Assembly: GCA_024138025.1 (NCBI GenBank)
Contig: JAMXBD010000063.1
Coordinates: 1,240,001 to 1,304,000 of the forward strand
DNA length: 64,000 bases
DNA from: Combretum micranthum
Lineage: Eukaryota; Streptophyta; Magnoliopsida; Myrtales; Combretaceae
Direction: 5' to 3'
Below the pieces are notes generated by a model that ran no database searches, was not told where the DNA came from, and saw only the letters and a list, made by a program, of their open reading frames with translations. This document shows, in pieces, positions 33,672 through 46,000 of the stretch. Numbering within the stretch: the stretch's first letter is position 1; every line of letters begins with the position of its first letter. A program made the position numbers and the translations under genes.

Positions 33672-34519
33672 ATGAATAATCCTGCTAATATTACTGCCAA
33701 CATCAATTCCATTCCTATGCTTAATGGCACTAACTTCAAGTCATGGAAAGATAATCGCTTGATAGTACTTGGAGTAATGGATCTCAACCTTGCGTGAAGG
33801 AATGATTCTCCTTCACCTCTTATTGATAAGATACCTCTGATGACAAGAGGGAGATGGAAAAGTGGGAGAAATCAAACTGCATGTATATGATGATCATGAA
33901 AAAGGCCATTCCAAAAGCATTCAAAGGCATAATATCTGAAAAGATAACTAACGTTAAGGAGTTCCTTAATGAAATTGAGAAAAGGTTTGTTAAGAATGAA
34001 AAGGCAGAAATAAGTACACTATTGACAAACCTGATCTCAATGAAGTATAAGGGTAAAGGTAGCATTAGGGAGTACATCATGGAGATGTCTCATCTTGCTT
34101 CCAAATTAAGAGAACTTAAACTAGACCTCACAGAGGACTTGTTAGTGCATTTGGTTTTAATATCTCTTCCGACATAGTTTAGCCAGTTTAAAGTGAGCTA
34201 TAATTGTTAGAAAGAGACCTGGTCTCTGAATGAGCTCATCTCATATTGTGTTCAAGAAGAGGAAAGGCTGAAGCAAGACAAGATTGACAGTGCTCACCTA
34301 ACCTTGACCCCTAAGAATAGGAACAAGGATAACAAAAGAAAAAGGGATAAAGAAGCTACAATCAGAAGAAACAACCAAAGAAGTCAGATGCACCGAATGG
34401 TAATGGTTGTCACTTCTGTGGAGCTATGGGGCATTATAAGAAGCAATGCACTAATTATCATGCTTGACGTGCAGAAAAAGGTGTGCTTCTTAATTTGGTT
34501 TGTTTTGAGGTTAATTTAA
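33672..34519 (+). pseudogene. gag of Copia element
   Basis: A start at 33672 gives PMLNGTNFKSWKDNRLIVLG and VMDLNLA before a stop, the usual Copia gag opening. After a frame change, 33854-34177 encodes KRFVKNEKAEISTLLTNLIS and MSHLASKLREL, the UBN2/gag-polypeptide part. A Lys/Arg-rich stretch follows, and a degraded zinc knuckle (CHFCGAMGHYKKQC) near 34410-34455 is seen in another frame. Several stops and shifts make it non-functional. Confidence 0.82.
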
Positions 34520-34539
34520 CTTCAGTACCTGTACACACT

Positions 34540-35900
34540 TAGGGGATAGATTATGGTGCAACAACTCACATTAGTGTGTTTATGCAAGGTTGCCTCCATT
34601 GCCAAAAACCAAGTGATGGTGAAAGATACATCTATGTAGGTGACGGCAAGACAGTTGAAGTTGAAGCAGTTGGAAAATTTAGATTATTATTAAAGACTGG
34701 ATTTTATTTGGATCTTAATGAAACATTTATTGTACCGTCATTTAGACGAAATTTGATTTCTATTTCTGCTTTGGACAAATCTGGTTACTCTTGTTCATTT
34801 GTAAATAAGAAATTTAGTTTGTTTCATTACTCAAAATTAGTTGGATTTGGTTATTTATCTGTTTATGATCATCTTTATTTGATTGATAATATTGCTTCAT
34901 TTAATGAATTCTTTCAAGTAAGTACACGAGGTACAAAGAGAAAATTAACCAATGAGAATTCAGTTACATTATGGCACAAGAGATTAGGTCATATCTCTAG
35001 ACGAAGAATGGAGAGACTTATGTCAGATGAAATTCTAAACCCTTTAGATTTTACAAATTTTGACGATTGTGTTAACTGTATAAAGGGGAAACAAACCAAT
35101 AAAAGGAGATTTGAAGCTAATAGGACTTCAGACGTCTTACTACTTATACATACAGATATTTGTGGACCGTTCCCTACAGTTGTTTGGAATGGTCAACAGT
35201 ATTTTATAACGTTCATAGACAATTTCTCGCGATATGGCTATCTATATCTTATTCATGAAAAGTCACAGTCTTTAGACATGTTAAAAAAGTATAAGGCTGA
35301 CGTTGAGAACCAAATCAACAAAAGGATTAAAAGCATCAGATCTGATTGTGGTGGTGAATACTATGGCAGATATGATAGTTCAGGTGAACAACGTCCAAGA
35401 CCTTTTGCTAACTTCCTAGAGGAATGTGGTATCGTCCTACAGTACACCATATCGGGTTCACCCACAATGAATGGTGTTGCTAAAAGATGAAACAGGACGC
35501 TTAAAGATATGGTGAGGAGTATGATTTGTCATTCCACCTTACCAGAATCACTCCGGGGAGAAGCACTTAAAACTGCAGCATATATCCTCAATAGGGTTCC
35601 AACTAAAGCAATTAACAATACCCGATATGAGCTTTGGACGGGTAGAAAGCTAGTTTAAAGCATTTGCATGTGTGGGGATGTCCAGCTGAGGCAAGGCCTT
35701 ACAGGCCTAATGAAAAGAAACTGGACTCAAGAGCAGTGAGTTGCTATTTTGTTGGGTACTCTAAAAGATCGAGGGGTTACAAGTTTTATGATCCCACAAC
35801 TAAGTCGATATTTGAGTCAGGAAATGCTTGGTTCTTTGAGGATGTCGAGTTTGCGGGGGATATATGGCTAAGACATTGTCTTTGAAAGGGAATACGTTGA
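34540..35900 (+). pseudogene. Protease and integrase of Copia element
   Basis: Protease: GIDYGATTHIS near 34546 corresponds to LDSGATxH, with Ser changed to Tyr beside the catalytic Asp. Pre-integrase zinc region: LWHKRLGHISRRRMERL and CVNCIKGKQTN. Core: HTDICGPFPT (first Asp), SDCGGEYYG (second Asp), then SPTMNGVAKR followed by a stop, where the family has NGVAERRNRTL. The third catalytic residue is thus Lys instead of Glu, and the next Arg codon is a stop. The frame continues past the stop, then 35664-35885 carries HVWGCPAEARPYRPNEKKLD, the integrase C-terminal wording. Confidence 0.9.
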
Positions 35901-36177
35901 TATTCCCACAGGTGATCTTGAATTTGGTCAAGATTTAGTTCCTATCTTATTCAAAACACAATAGACTTAAACAATGGTGGAGATCCCGTTCAAGAGACTG
36001 TTTCAAAAGAACAACTCTACCACCTCAAGAACCTATGCCATTAAGGAGATCCACTAAACCAAAAAGAAATGTGGTACCAGATGATTACATCGTATTTCTT
36101 CAAGAACATGAGGTACATTGGAATAATGGAAGATGATCCGATTAACTTCATCAAGCCACTAAAAGTTCTAACTCTCA

Positions 36178-37125
36178 AAAGTGGATTGATACCATGAATG
36201 AAGAGATAAAGTCTATGAAGGACAATGACGTTTGGGATCTTATCCCATTGCCAGAAGGTAAGAAGCCCATTGGTTGCAAATGGATATTTAAGACCAAGAG
36301 GGATTCGAAAGGTAATGTGGAAAGGTATAAGGCTCGTCTTGTTGCAAAGGACTTTACATAGAAAGAAGGCATCAACTATAAAGAGACTTTCTCACCAATT
36401 TCTTCGAAATACTCTTTCAAGATATAATGGCATTAGTGGCACGTTTCAATCTTGAGTTACATCAGATGGATGTAAAGACCGCTTTTCTCAATGGTAACAT
36501 TGATGAGACGATCTATATGGTACAACCAGAAAACTTTGTGTCGAGAGATCCAAAGAATATGGTTTATAAACTTAAGAAATCCATCTATAGACTTAAGCAA
36601 ACATCTCGACAATGGTATTTCAAATTTCATCAAGTGATCATCTCATTTGGTTTTGAGATGAATTTAGTTAATGTTTGTATATACCATAAGTTATGTGGGA
36701 GTAAGCACATTTTCTTGGTCTTATATCTTAACGATATTTTGCTTGTCGGCAACGATATAGGCTTATTGCATGAAACCAAGAGATTTCTAGCTAAGAATTT
36801 TGAGATGAAAGATCTTGGTGATGCTTCTTTTGTGTTAAGAATACAAATACACCGAGATCGCTCTCATGGTATTCTTGGATTATCTCAAAAAAGCTATATC
36901 GAAAAGGTACTCAAAAGGTCTGGCATGCAAGATTGTAAACCGAATGATACCCTAGTGGCTAAAGGAGACAAATTTAGTCTCAGTCAGTGCCCTAAGAGTA
37001 ATTTTTTAGGGAAAAAAAATGCAAAAGATTCCTTATGCATCAGTAGTAGGGAGTCTAATAGTATGCTCAGGTTTGTACGCATCCAGATATTGCGTACATT
37101 ACAGGAATGTTGGGCAGATACTTAA
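36178..37125 (+). pseudogene. Reverse transcriptase of Copia element
   Basis: The first part (36178-36420) reads MKDNDVWDLIPLPEGKKPIG, CKWIFKTKRDSKGN and YKARLVAKDFT-stop-KEGINYKETFSP. A one-base shift near 36425 leads into LELHQMDVKTAFLNGNIDET and VYKLKKSIYRLKQTSRQWY. The catalytic box reads YLNDILLVGND instead of YVDDILLVGND, so the first Asp of the pair is Asn. KDLGDASFVLRIQIHRDRS follows. The enzyme would be inactive even without the stops. Confidence 0.92.
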
Positions 37126-37139
37126 GTAATCCATGATTA

Positions 37140-37720
37140 GACTATTGGAAAGCAGGCAAACGGGTCTTGCAGTACTTACAGAGAATAAAAGATTACATGC
37201 TCACTTATCGAAAGTCAGATCAGATTGAGATTGGTGGGTATACTGATTCTGATTTTGCTGGATGCCAAGATAGTATGAAATCTACATCAAGCTACATCTA
37301 TCTGCTAGTTGGATGAGCTATCTCTTGGAAGAGTGTAAAACAATCTCTTGTTGCCTCTTCTATTATGGAAGCAGAGTTTATAGCATATTATGAGGTATCT
37401 AATCATTGAATATGGTTGCGAAATTTTGTTACAGGGCTGTGCATAGTGGATACTATTGATAGACTACTTAAGTTATTTTGAGACAATAAGTCAGCAGTTC
37501 TATATTCCAACTACAACAGGAGCTCGACGAAGTCAAAACATATAGACATGAAGTTTCTAGTTGTAAAAGAAAGAGTTCATGGTGGACAGTTGTCTATAGA
37601 GCATATAGGAATAAACTCCATGATTGCGGATCCGCTTACTAAAGGAATGCAACCTAAGGTGTTTCATGAGCACACTGCTCGTATGGGTGTCATGTCCTTA
37701 AGTGATGTTCAGTTTTAGTG
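37140..37720 (+). pseudogene. RNase H of Copia element
   Basis: KRVLQYLQRIKDYMLTYRKS leads into GYTDSDFAGCQDSMKSTSSY (first catalytic Asp), then AISWKSVKQSLVASSIMEAE (Glu) and a damaged FWDNKSA box with a stop where Trp would be. HIDMKFLVVKERVHGG and DPLTKGM close the domain as usual in Copia polyproteins. Two or more stops interrupt it. Confidence 0.88.
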
Positions 37721-38132
37721 GGGGTTTGTTGCTTTGAATGCTTTTATGTCATAGACAAGCTTTAATTAGTTGTTTTCGGTTTATTATGTTTTAAGGATAT
37801 TTTCTACAGAAATAAATTTTTTGTTTGCTTATACTCTGATTTTGGTTTATGGTTTTATCTCACTAAGGTTTATGGTGAACTAGTAAGAAATAGACATGTT
37901 AAGATCATATTGCATGAAATTTCCTTGCTACACATTCATATCATGATCCATGTCATTTAGTTGTGTCAATATTGTGACCATTGATGGGTTGAGTTACAAT
38001 AAATGTAATGAATACCGCTTTGATCTATGTTGATATAGTTGATGGACCGGATTAGTTATAGATACATATTAGTTGTGACAGCAAATTTGAGCTTATCTTT
38101 TGGCAAAACATAATTTAAGGTTATACATATAG

Positions 38133-38146
38133 TCCAAGTGGGAGAT
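38133..38146 (+). other. Polypurine tract of Copia element
   Basis: CCAAGTGGGAGAT immediately precedes the 3' LTR start TGTTGG. AAGTGGGAGATTGTT is the standard plant Copia junction. Confidence 0.88.
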
Positions 38147-38661
38147 TGTTGGATCCTTAATCTAACGTTGGCCTTATATGTGAAATAATTATGTGTTACG
38201 GGCTGTCACATTAAATTAAGCTCAATTAAAAGTGATCAATAAGGTTTGGGTATTTTGGCATTAATGTATCTAATAGAGTATGCCTTTTATGTGTAGAGGC
38301 TTTATGGTAATTTCTATTTTTATGATGGCTAAAATAAGAATACCAAAAGATAATAATACGTTATCTCTATAAATAGTGGTTATGGTCTTTAGGTCACATA
38401 CAACTTTTTTAGTATCTTTGAATCCCATCATTAGAGAGTGTAAAGAGAAAACTAAAGGGATCTCTCAGAGAAAACGTGTTGATCTTGAAGTCCAATCCAC
38501 GGCTCTAAAATCATTGATTGCTATGGATTCAGATATGCTTCTACTTATGTGTTTATTATATATATATATATTATATTTTGTAATTCTTAATAGATAAATA
38601 TGAACGAGCTAGGGTTTTTTTATATGTGATGGTTTTCACAAAAGTTAATCTAGATATAACA
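38147..38661 (+). repeat. 3' LTR of Copia element
   Basis: 515 bp, TGTTGGATCC to ATAACA, with canonical TG...CA ends. It aligns with the 5' LTR along its whole length. Confidence 0.92.
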
Positions 38662-41017
38662 AGTCTTTCACCTGCTTCCTTCTTCTTTTTCTTTTTTTTT
38701 TCCAATACAAATATGTCTTCTTCCTCAAATATTTGATCGAATCACTATATTCATTTTAATAGTTAGATGATTGACTGGACGGTCCTATCGACAGGACCAT
38801 AGAAGCCATAACTTTTCTTTAGTGAATAGTTATGCAACATGGAGAAAATTATGGAGAAAGAGGATGAGAGTTAAAAGAAAATGGCAGTTACATGGAAAAG
38901 CATTTATCCTATGTGAAATGTATTTTTTTTTTTAAGGAAAGAAGTAGTAATTAAGATTTTTTAGCATTTACAAAAGATGATATAAAACATGAATAAAAGT
39001 AACATGTTCATCAATAAAATAAAACATGGAGTCAAATGAAATAATGTCGCTTCAATAATATAGGTACATACTCATTAAATATATATTTTTGTGAGAAAGG
39101 ATGGTCAGGGCATGACGGTTTTCTTTTAGTGATATGGGGCTCGAATTTTATTAAAATATATACATTACTTTGTAATATGAAAAATATCTTGCAAATTATA
39201 GATGTTCAAATCGTTATTTTATTGATCACTGGAATCTATAAAATTATGCAAAACCATATAAAACTAATAAGATCCTAAACTTATATAATTTTACACTTAA
39301 AATTTATGATTTTACCTAAGTTTGACCTAAATGATTTTGCATCTATTTTAATTAAAAAAACTTATAAAATTATAAATTCATAAAATCATATAGTTAACTT
39401 ATAATTTTCACAATTGTGTTTTTACGAATAGAAACATTTTTTAATCAATCAAACATGAATGAAGGGGGAATTATTGTTATATTCTTAAATAATGTCTTCA
39501 AATCTTTATGTTATTTTACGACACAGATAGGTATCAGGTCCACAAACATCTACATATCGATGCAATGTGTGTGTTGATTGTTGAATGCTTTCGACCTGGT
39601 TTACTCCTTTTATAAGCATGAATATTAAGGAAATGAAGTGCTCCCTTTGCTAATAATATTTCCCATGAAATGTTTCAGGTTAACTTCAACAAGTAAAACA
39701 AAAAAGATGAATGTTTCAAGCTCCAACATTATTAAATTCTTAACGTACCTGACATTCTCAGTAATTATCTTTATGGGCTAATTGATGAAAAGTCGATATT
39801 TGCTTAGCCTTGAAACAAATCTTAAATCTCCACCGTAAATTTTATCGAACAATGTTTAGAGATAACTAGTTTATTTATCGTATCAAGAACTGTTCATCTT
39901 CAGCATCTTTATTCATTTAATTTTTTTTTTCCAACTAGACATATTATGTTTCATGATGAAGAAAAATAAAACTGGATAATTCTCCAGTGGTACAGCTGGG
40001 GAGCCATGTTTTAAATTATGAAAGCTTGAATATAAATTATCATTGTATATCATATCGTACATCTTATACCACTTATAAATTGTCTTTTCTGGCAAATTAT
40101 TACAGACGTATATTTGACAATTATAGCTAAATCCATACCTTTGGGTTGGTTTATTCTTGAAATTTTTCTTGCGGTACAATAAAATGATTTATTATTTAAT
40201 ATATATCATTTGTTTATGCATTTGGATTATTTTTGTCATAAAGTTTCTATTATACTAAATAAGGAATTGCAATTCCTCTAAAAAAACCATTTCTTACACT
40301 TTTTTTTTCACAATTTTCAAAAATAGAATAGCCATAATTTATGGTAAATATATTTTCTATTTTCGAATATATTATTGATATATATATATATATATGTTAA
40401 TAATATTAACCAAATAAAGTGATAAATATTTTTTAATTCTATTTATACTTATTTTATTCCATCAAAACCGAGTATCCAATGCGTTGTAAAATTAAAATCA
40501 GCAAGAATTTCCAATATAATAGAAGGACAAATTAAAATTATCCATAAATTTCAAGAGGGTTAAAAAGGGCATCCTAATTCACGACAGATAGATATGGAAG
40601 GTTGACGTTGCAAAAAAAAAAAAATGAACGTTTTGACGTAAATGCTTAGGATACGAAAAACGTTCATCTTACCATTTAATGGCATCCATGTGTAACGTAA
40701 TCCCTCGACTTTACTGCCAGAAGTAATGATCGGTATTTTCCCCCATTTCATTTTGGTTTTTCCGACTGGAAATGTTAATAATTTAAGACAGACTTTATAT
40801 AAGAAATGATATTCTAAAATCCTGTGAATTATTTTTTTATGACTGTAATGAATAATAATATCACATCCACCTGTACGTAAAAAAAAAAAAAAAAAAAAAA
40901 AACTCATTAAATTACCACATTTATTGTGTCAACAGAATTCAATGAATGGAATTGAATTGTATTCGACTCTATCCTCCTTGCTCCAAGAAGAAGCACAACA
41001 ACAAATCAAAGCAAGTG

Positions 41018-41042
41018 AAGAGAGAGAGAGAGAGAGAGAGAG
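41018..41042 (+). promoter_or_regulatory. (AG)n tract upstream of HDG5
   Basis: About twelve AG repeats, 740 bases before the start codon, answered by (CT)n runs at 41084-41096 and 41203-41219 on the same strand. GA/CT tracts near plant promoters are bound by BPC (GAGA-binding) proteins. The role here is inferred. Confidence 0.4.
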
Positions 41043-41485
41043 TAATTACAAATTTTCTTTTTTCATATTTTTCATGAACATTTATCTCTCTCTCTCAACT
41101 ACCCTTTTAGGTTTTTCCAAAAAACACCGACACCACGCACTACGCCATTGGTGACTGTACTCCTACGCGAACATTTTGCAAACAATCCTTAACTCTCACT
41201 CACTCTCTCTCTCTCTCTCGCTCTATAGTATTCTTGCATGCATTAATTTCATATTTTATGGAAAATGGTCTAATGCCTTGTCAAACAATTAAACCCCACA
41301 AGGGTTTGTGTTGTCATTAATTGTATTTTTTGACATTTAAGAGAAGAATCATCAAAAATAAAAAATAAATAAATAATAAAAAACTAAACTACACTAACAC
41401 AACACTATACTACACTCTCAGTCATCCTTCTTTCTCTAGGTATGGAAATATCAAATGCTTCCTCATTTTGTGAAGGTATACAATT

Positions 41486-41577
41486 ATTATGGAATCCCCT
41501 AAGCGTTACCTTTTTATTTATTTTGACAACTATTATGGAATCCCCTAAGCCTTACCTTTTTATTTATTTTGACAACT
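41486..41577 (+). repeat. 46-bp tandem duplication before HDG5
   Basis: Two copies begin ATTATGGAATCCCCTAAGC at 41486 and 41532 and differ by about one base. They lie 200-290 bases before the start codon, probably in the leader or a leader intron. Confidence 0.85.
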
Positions 41578-41777
41578 ATTATGGTTTAATTGTAGTCTCT
41601 TTCTATATAAGCTACCTAGTATATATACTGAAGCACTGTTTTTGATCATATGTCTTTGTCAGGTTTGAGCTATATTGCAAAAAACCTAGCCTGTTAGGAT
41701 TTGGTTCTTTCATTTTTGATATATACATCTTCTTGTGCAACACCTTATATATTTTGGAGAAGAAGAGAAGAAGAAGA

Positions 41778-42974
41778 ATGTTTGGAGATTGTCAAGTCAT
41801 GTCTTCCATGGGTGGAAATTCTATTCCTTCAGACTCCTTATTTCCTTCTCCGATCCGAAACCCTAATTTCGACTTCCTCTCAAATCTACCCTTTAATGCT
41901 TTTGCTCCAATAGTCCCGGTAAGCCATGATTAAAAAAAAAAAATACATTTATCATTTTGTTAACATTTCATGTTTCTTCTTCTTCTTCTTTTCCTTTTTT
42001 TTTTTTTTCATTTTCTGTTTTAGATTTAGACTTGCTGGAAATATTAAATTCATTACTCATATCTAAATGGATATTTTTTTTTTATGATAGAAAGAGGAGA
42101 ATAATGGACTTCTATTAAGCGGCGGTAAAGAGGACTTGGAAAGCGGTGGCTCCGGCACCGGAAGTGAGCATCTAGAAGAGAAGTCCACGGCGGAGCAAGA
42201 AGGCGAGCGACCATCCAAAAAGAAGCGTTACCATCGCCACACTGCCCGCCAGATCCAGGAAATGGAAGCGTACGGTTATTTTTTATTTTATTTCTCACAC
42301 ATTTTAACTTTTCATTTCATATTTAAGCACTCGTATATTTAATTTATTTATTATTATTATTTTTTTTTTCAATTGTTTAGTTTGTTCAAGGAGTGTCCAC
42401 ACCCAGATGACAAACAAAGGCAAAGGCTCAGCCAGGAGCTAGGGCTTAAACCTCGACAGGTTAAGTTCTGGTTTCAAAATCGGAGAACCCAAATGAAGGT
42501 AACTTTCATGATTTACGAATTTTACAGTCACATAAACACGTAATTGCATTAACAAAAAAAAAAACATTTAATGACAAAATAATTATACCTGATTTTCTAG
42601 AGATCTTGATTCCTTTTAATAAATGGGCAGATAAATGAAAAGTTATTACAACATTTCTTAGACACACAATGTAACACAAAAATCAAGGTAAGGATTAGGC
42701 ACATTTTACTTTAAAATAACAGTAAACCTTAGAATATAAAATCCGAACCATTATTGTTCAGAAAAGATAAATAAATAAAGGATAAAGAACTTCTTTAAAT
42801 GCATTAAATGTGCATGTTCATAGATGAAACATATGCCCACCATAAAAGTTATCTTATAAATGGTGAACCCTTCTCATCAAATCATGCATATGATTGATCT
42901 TTAATTCGAAGTACATGTTTTATTTTATGCATATAGTTATAGAAGTAAATCGATAAATGTAACTTATAATAATG

Positions 42975-43005
<31 letters not shown>

Positions 43006-46000
43006 GAAGGCACAACAAGATCGGTCGGATAATGTGATTCTGAGGGCAGAGAATGAGAACCTAAGGAACGAGAATTACAGGTTGCAAGCAGCAATTAGGA
43101 ACGTAGTTTGCTTTACTTGTGGAGGTCCTCCTATATTTGGGGAGGCAGGCTTTGAAGAACTTCGCCTTGAAAATGCTCGTCTTAAGGAGGAAGTATGACA
43201 TTATTAATTAATATTTTATTTCTCTACCTTACATATTTTTTTATTTTTTTAATTCTCTCTTTTACTTGACTAAATGCTAAGGTGGCACGTTTCCGTGAAT
43301 TAACCTATATATACTCTAAAAAGTTGAGAAAAAAATATCAATTAGGATGATAAGCTACCCTTTAGTGAGTAGTGAATAAGTACTAATATATTTTAAATAA
43401 ACATGAATTGGTGCATAATCTTTATAAAACTGTCGAAATAGAAAAAAAATTACTGATATTTACTCACCACTGATCATTCATGGTTTATAATGTTTAATGA
43501 ATCTTTTCTTTCTATCAAGAATCATATAAATTAGCAACCATATATCATATATGGTAAAATATTAAACTTTATAGACAAAGTGTTTAAATTTTGGTTGATC
43601 CGATATGGGATCGACAATTTCCACTCTTGGGATGATTTGGTAGACGATATGTTTGGGCTTATTGATCAAATTGTACTAAAATCATACGTTTTACTAAGTA
43701 TACTATCTTTCTTTAAAAGCCAATGACAATGTTTTTGCTTTATATGTATAAGTGTACATAAAATCGGCACTCAATGTTTGAGGGTTGGGATTTCAAGACA
43801 AAAATCTGATTTGTTCAAAAGAGATAAAAAAAAAAAAGTTTAAAATTTGAAAAACATGAAATAAATTGAAATAAAGTTAGTTCATATTTATAGTAATCTT
43901 CCAACTAAAATTAAAATTCCAACCTTTCTCCATAGGGGCTTTTTTTTCCTAATGGAAAATTTTGCTTTCAGTAATAGTCCATTGGATTTCATTCAAATAT
44001 AACATTTTAGTGCTAAAATAAATTTCTGATCATAATGATAATAGTTTCTAGCTATAATTTAGTTTGAAAAATAGCAATATGCAATTTCTTTACACTATGG
44101 TTTGATCAAATTTGTGCCCTAAACTATTATGAAATTTTATACTTTCTGTTTTAGTCTGAAAAATTATCAAAATGGTGCTACTTGTGCTTCTTTTTATTTT
44201 TAAAATCTCATGCATGTAGTCTTATTTATATTTCTACTTATAGTGTTATAAATGATCAGATTTGTCATACTTAATTTATGATTTGTTCACTATATTATTT
44301 TAATAAACCTACTTGATTGATCTAATCTTGCACAACCACCAGTTGGAGCGTGCATGCTGCATTGCTTCAAGATACAGTGGCCAAGCCGTTCAAGCAATAC
44401 AACCACCTCCATCTTCACTCCTGCCACCTTCACTCGGCCTAGACATGAACATCTTTCCTAGGCAATTCCAAGAGCCAACAATGGGCACGGTTTGCCCCCC
44501 CGACATCATGCCACTCCCTATCTTTCCTGGGGGATCGAATTTTCCCGATGCCGGCGGTGGTGTCGTGTTGATGGAAGATGAAAAATCTATTGCACTAACC
44601 TTAGCTCAATCCTCCATGGCTGAACTCATCAAAATGTGCCACATGAATGAGCCTCTTTGGATCCGAAAGGGGGATGATGGGAAGGAAGTACTTAATGTGG
44701 AAGAACATGCTAGGTTGTTCCCATGGCCATTGAACAATCATAAGGAAGATATTAGCGAATTCAGTAAAGAAGCTACTCGAGACAGTGCTGTTGTTATTAT
44801 GAATGGCATCACTCTAGTGGATGCCTTCCTCGACGCTGTAAGTCTCCTCTATAATCTCTTTAAATCAATGTTTAAATTAACCGTGTCAAACGCTATTGAT
44901 CATGTGTGAGTGGACGTTCAAATAAACTTTCAAATCGCACTCTCACCTCCAACATCCTTCAAGAATATTTACTTACTACAAATCCTAAAGTTTCAAAACC
45001 ATAGTTACATAAGGTTTTTTTTTTTTTTTTTTTTTTTATAAGAGATGGGGTTTTAGTGTTGTTTTAGAAGTATGTATGTATTTTCAAAAATCACAGTTTT
45101 GGAAGTGTAATTACTCTTCTCCTAATTTAGATCTTTGCATCAACAATCATATGAACTTCTATTATTTTGATATTTATTAATGTCATTTGAAACTTTTTAA
45201 TTGATTATATGTTGAAAATTTATTAGAACAAATGGATGGAACTGTTTCCTTCCATTGTGTCAAGAGCGAAAACCATCCAAGTCATTGCTTCTGGAATCTC
45301 TGGCCATCCAAGCGGCTCTCTTCACCTGGTATGTGTACACTAGCTCAAATCTTATTTAGTGTATGAATTTTGTTAGTTTGTGTAACTTCTTAGCTAAAGT
45401 TTAAAAATAAAATATCCTTTACTACCTATACATTTTAATTTAGTAATTAATTATTTGAATTTTGCTAAATTTTGTAATTAGTTATTTCAACTTTACTCAT
45501 TTTTACAATTAACTATCTCATATGGGTATTACAAATAAACTCAAAAAATTCTTGGGTAATAAGTTAACACTTTTAAATTTCAAGTAATTAATTACACAAA
45601 TTGATAAAGTTGAGATAGCTAGAGTGATATATACTCTTCTTTGTTAAACATTTTTTTATTTACAAGTACATCAAACATTTATGAATATAGAAGATTGGAA
45701 TCATTAGGAGCTACAAGAGGAAAATAAATCCAAATATAAGTACCACGAGAGAAGGTCTTCAAATTCCTATTTGGCAGCCCTTTTACAAATGATGTTAAGA
45801 CTTATATGGTTTATTTAAGATGTATAGTGTTTGCCCTTATTCAACTTTCAAATACCAATATAAGTATAGCAGGAGTACTAAATCAATAAATATTACATAC
45901 ATCAACTTGTAGCTAGCAATAGAACCATTATTATATCTGTAAAGAAATAAGGTGTTATGCTAAATAGCTATTTTTGTTTGTACAAAAAATAAGATCCAAA

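Larger units (their letters stand above)
31802..38661 (+). mobile_element. Complete-length Ty1/Copia retrotransposon, inactive
   Basis: The element is 6860 bp, with LTRs at 31802-32320 and 38147-38661, an initiator-Met tRNA primer-binding site, gag, protease, integrase, RT, RNase H and a polypurine tract on the plus strand. Integrase before RT identifies Ty1/Copia. A 4-of-5 target duplication flanks it. Gag, integrase and RT all contain stops. The integrase catalytic Glu and one catalytic RT Asp are changed. LTR substitutions and short indels show it is not recent. I did not assign a lineage within Copia. Confidence 0.93.
38662..41777. other. Intergenic region and upstream/leader region of HDG5
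   Basis: No coding sequence recognised. From 40900 rightward it looks promoter- and leader-like: an (AG)n run at 41018-41042, CT runs at 41084-41096 and 41203-41219, and a 46-bp duplication at 41486-41577. HD-ZIP IV genes often have a leader intron. A CTCTAG/GTATGG and a GAAG/GTATAC near 41437-41478 could be splice sites, but I cannot settle the transcription start. Confidence 0.5.
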
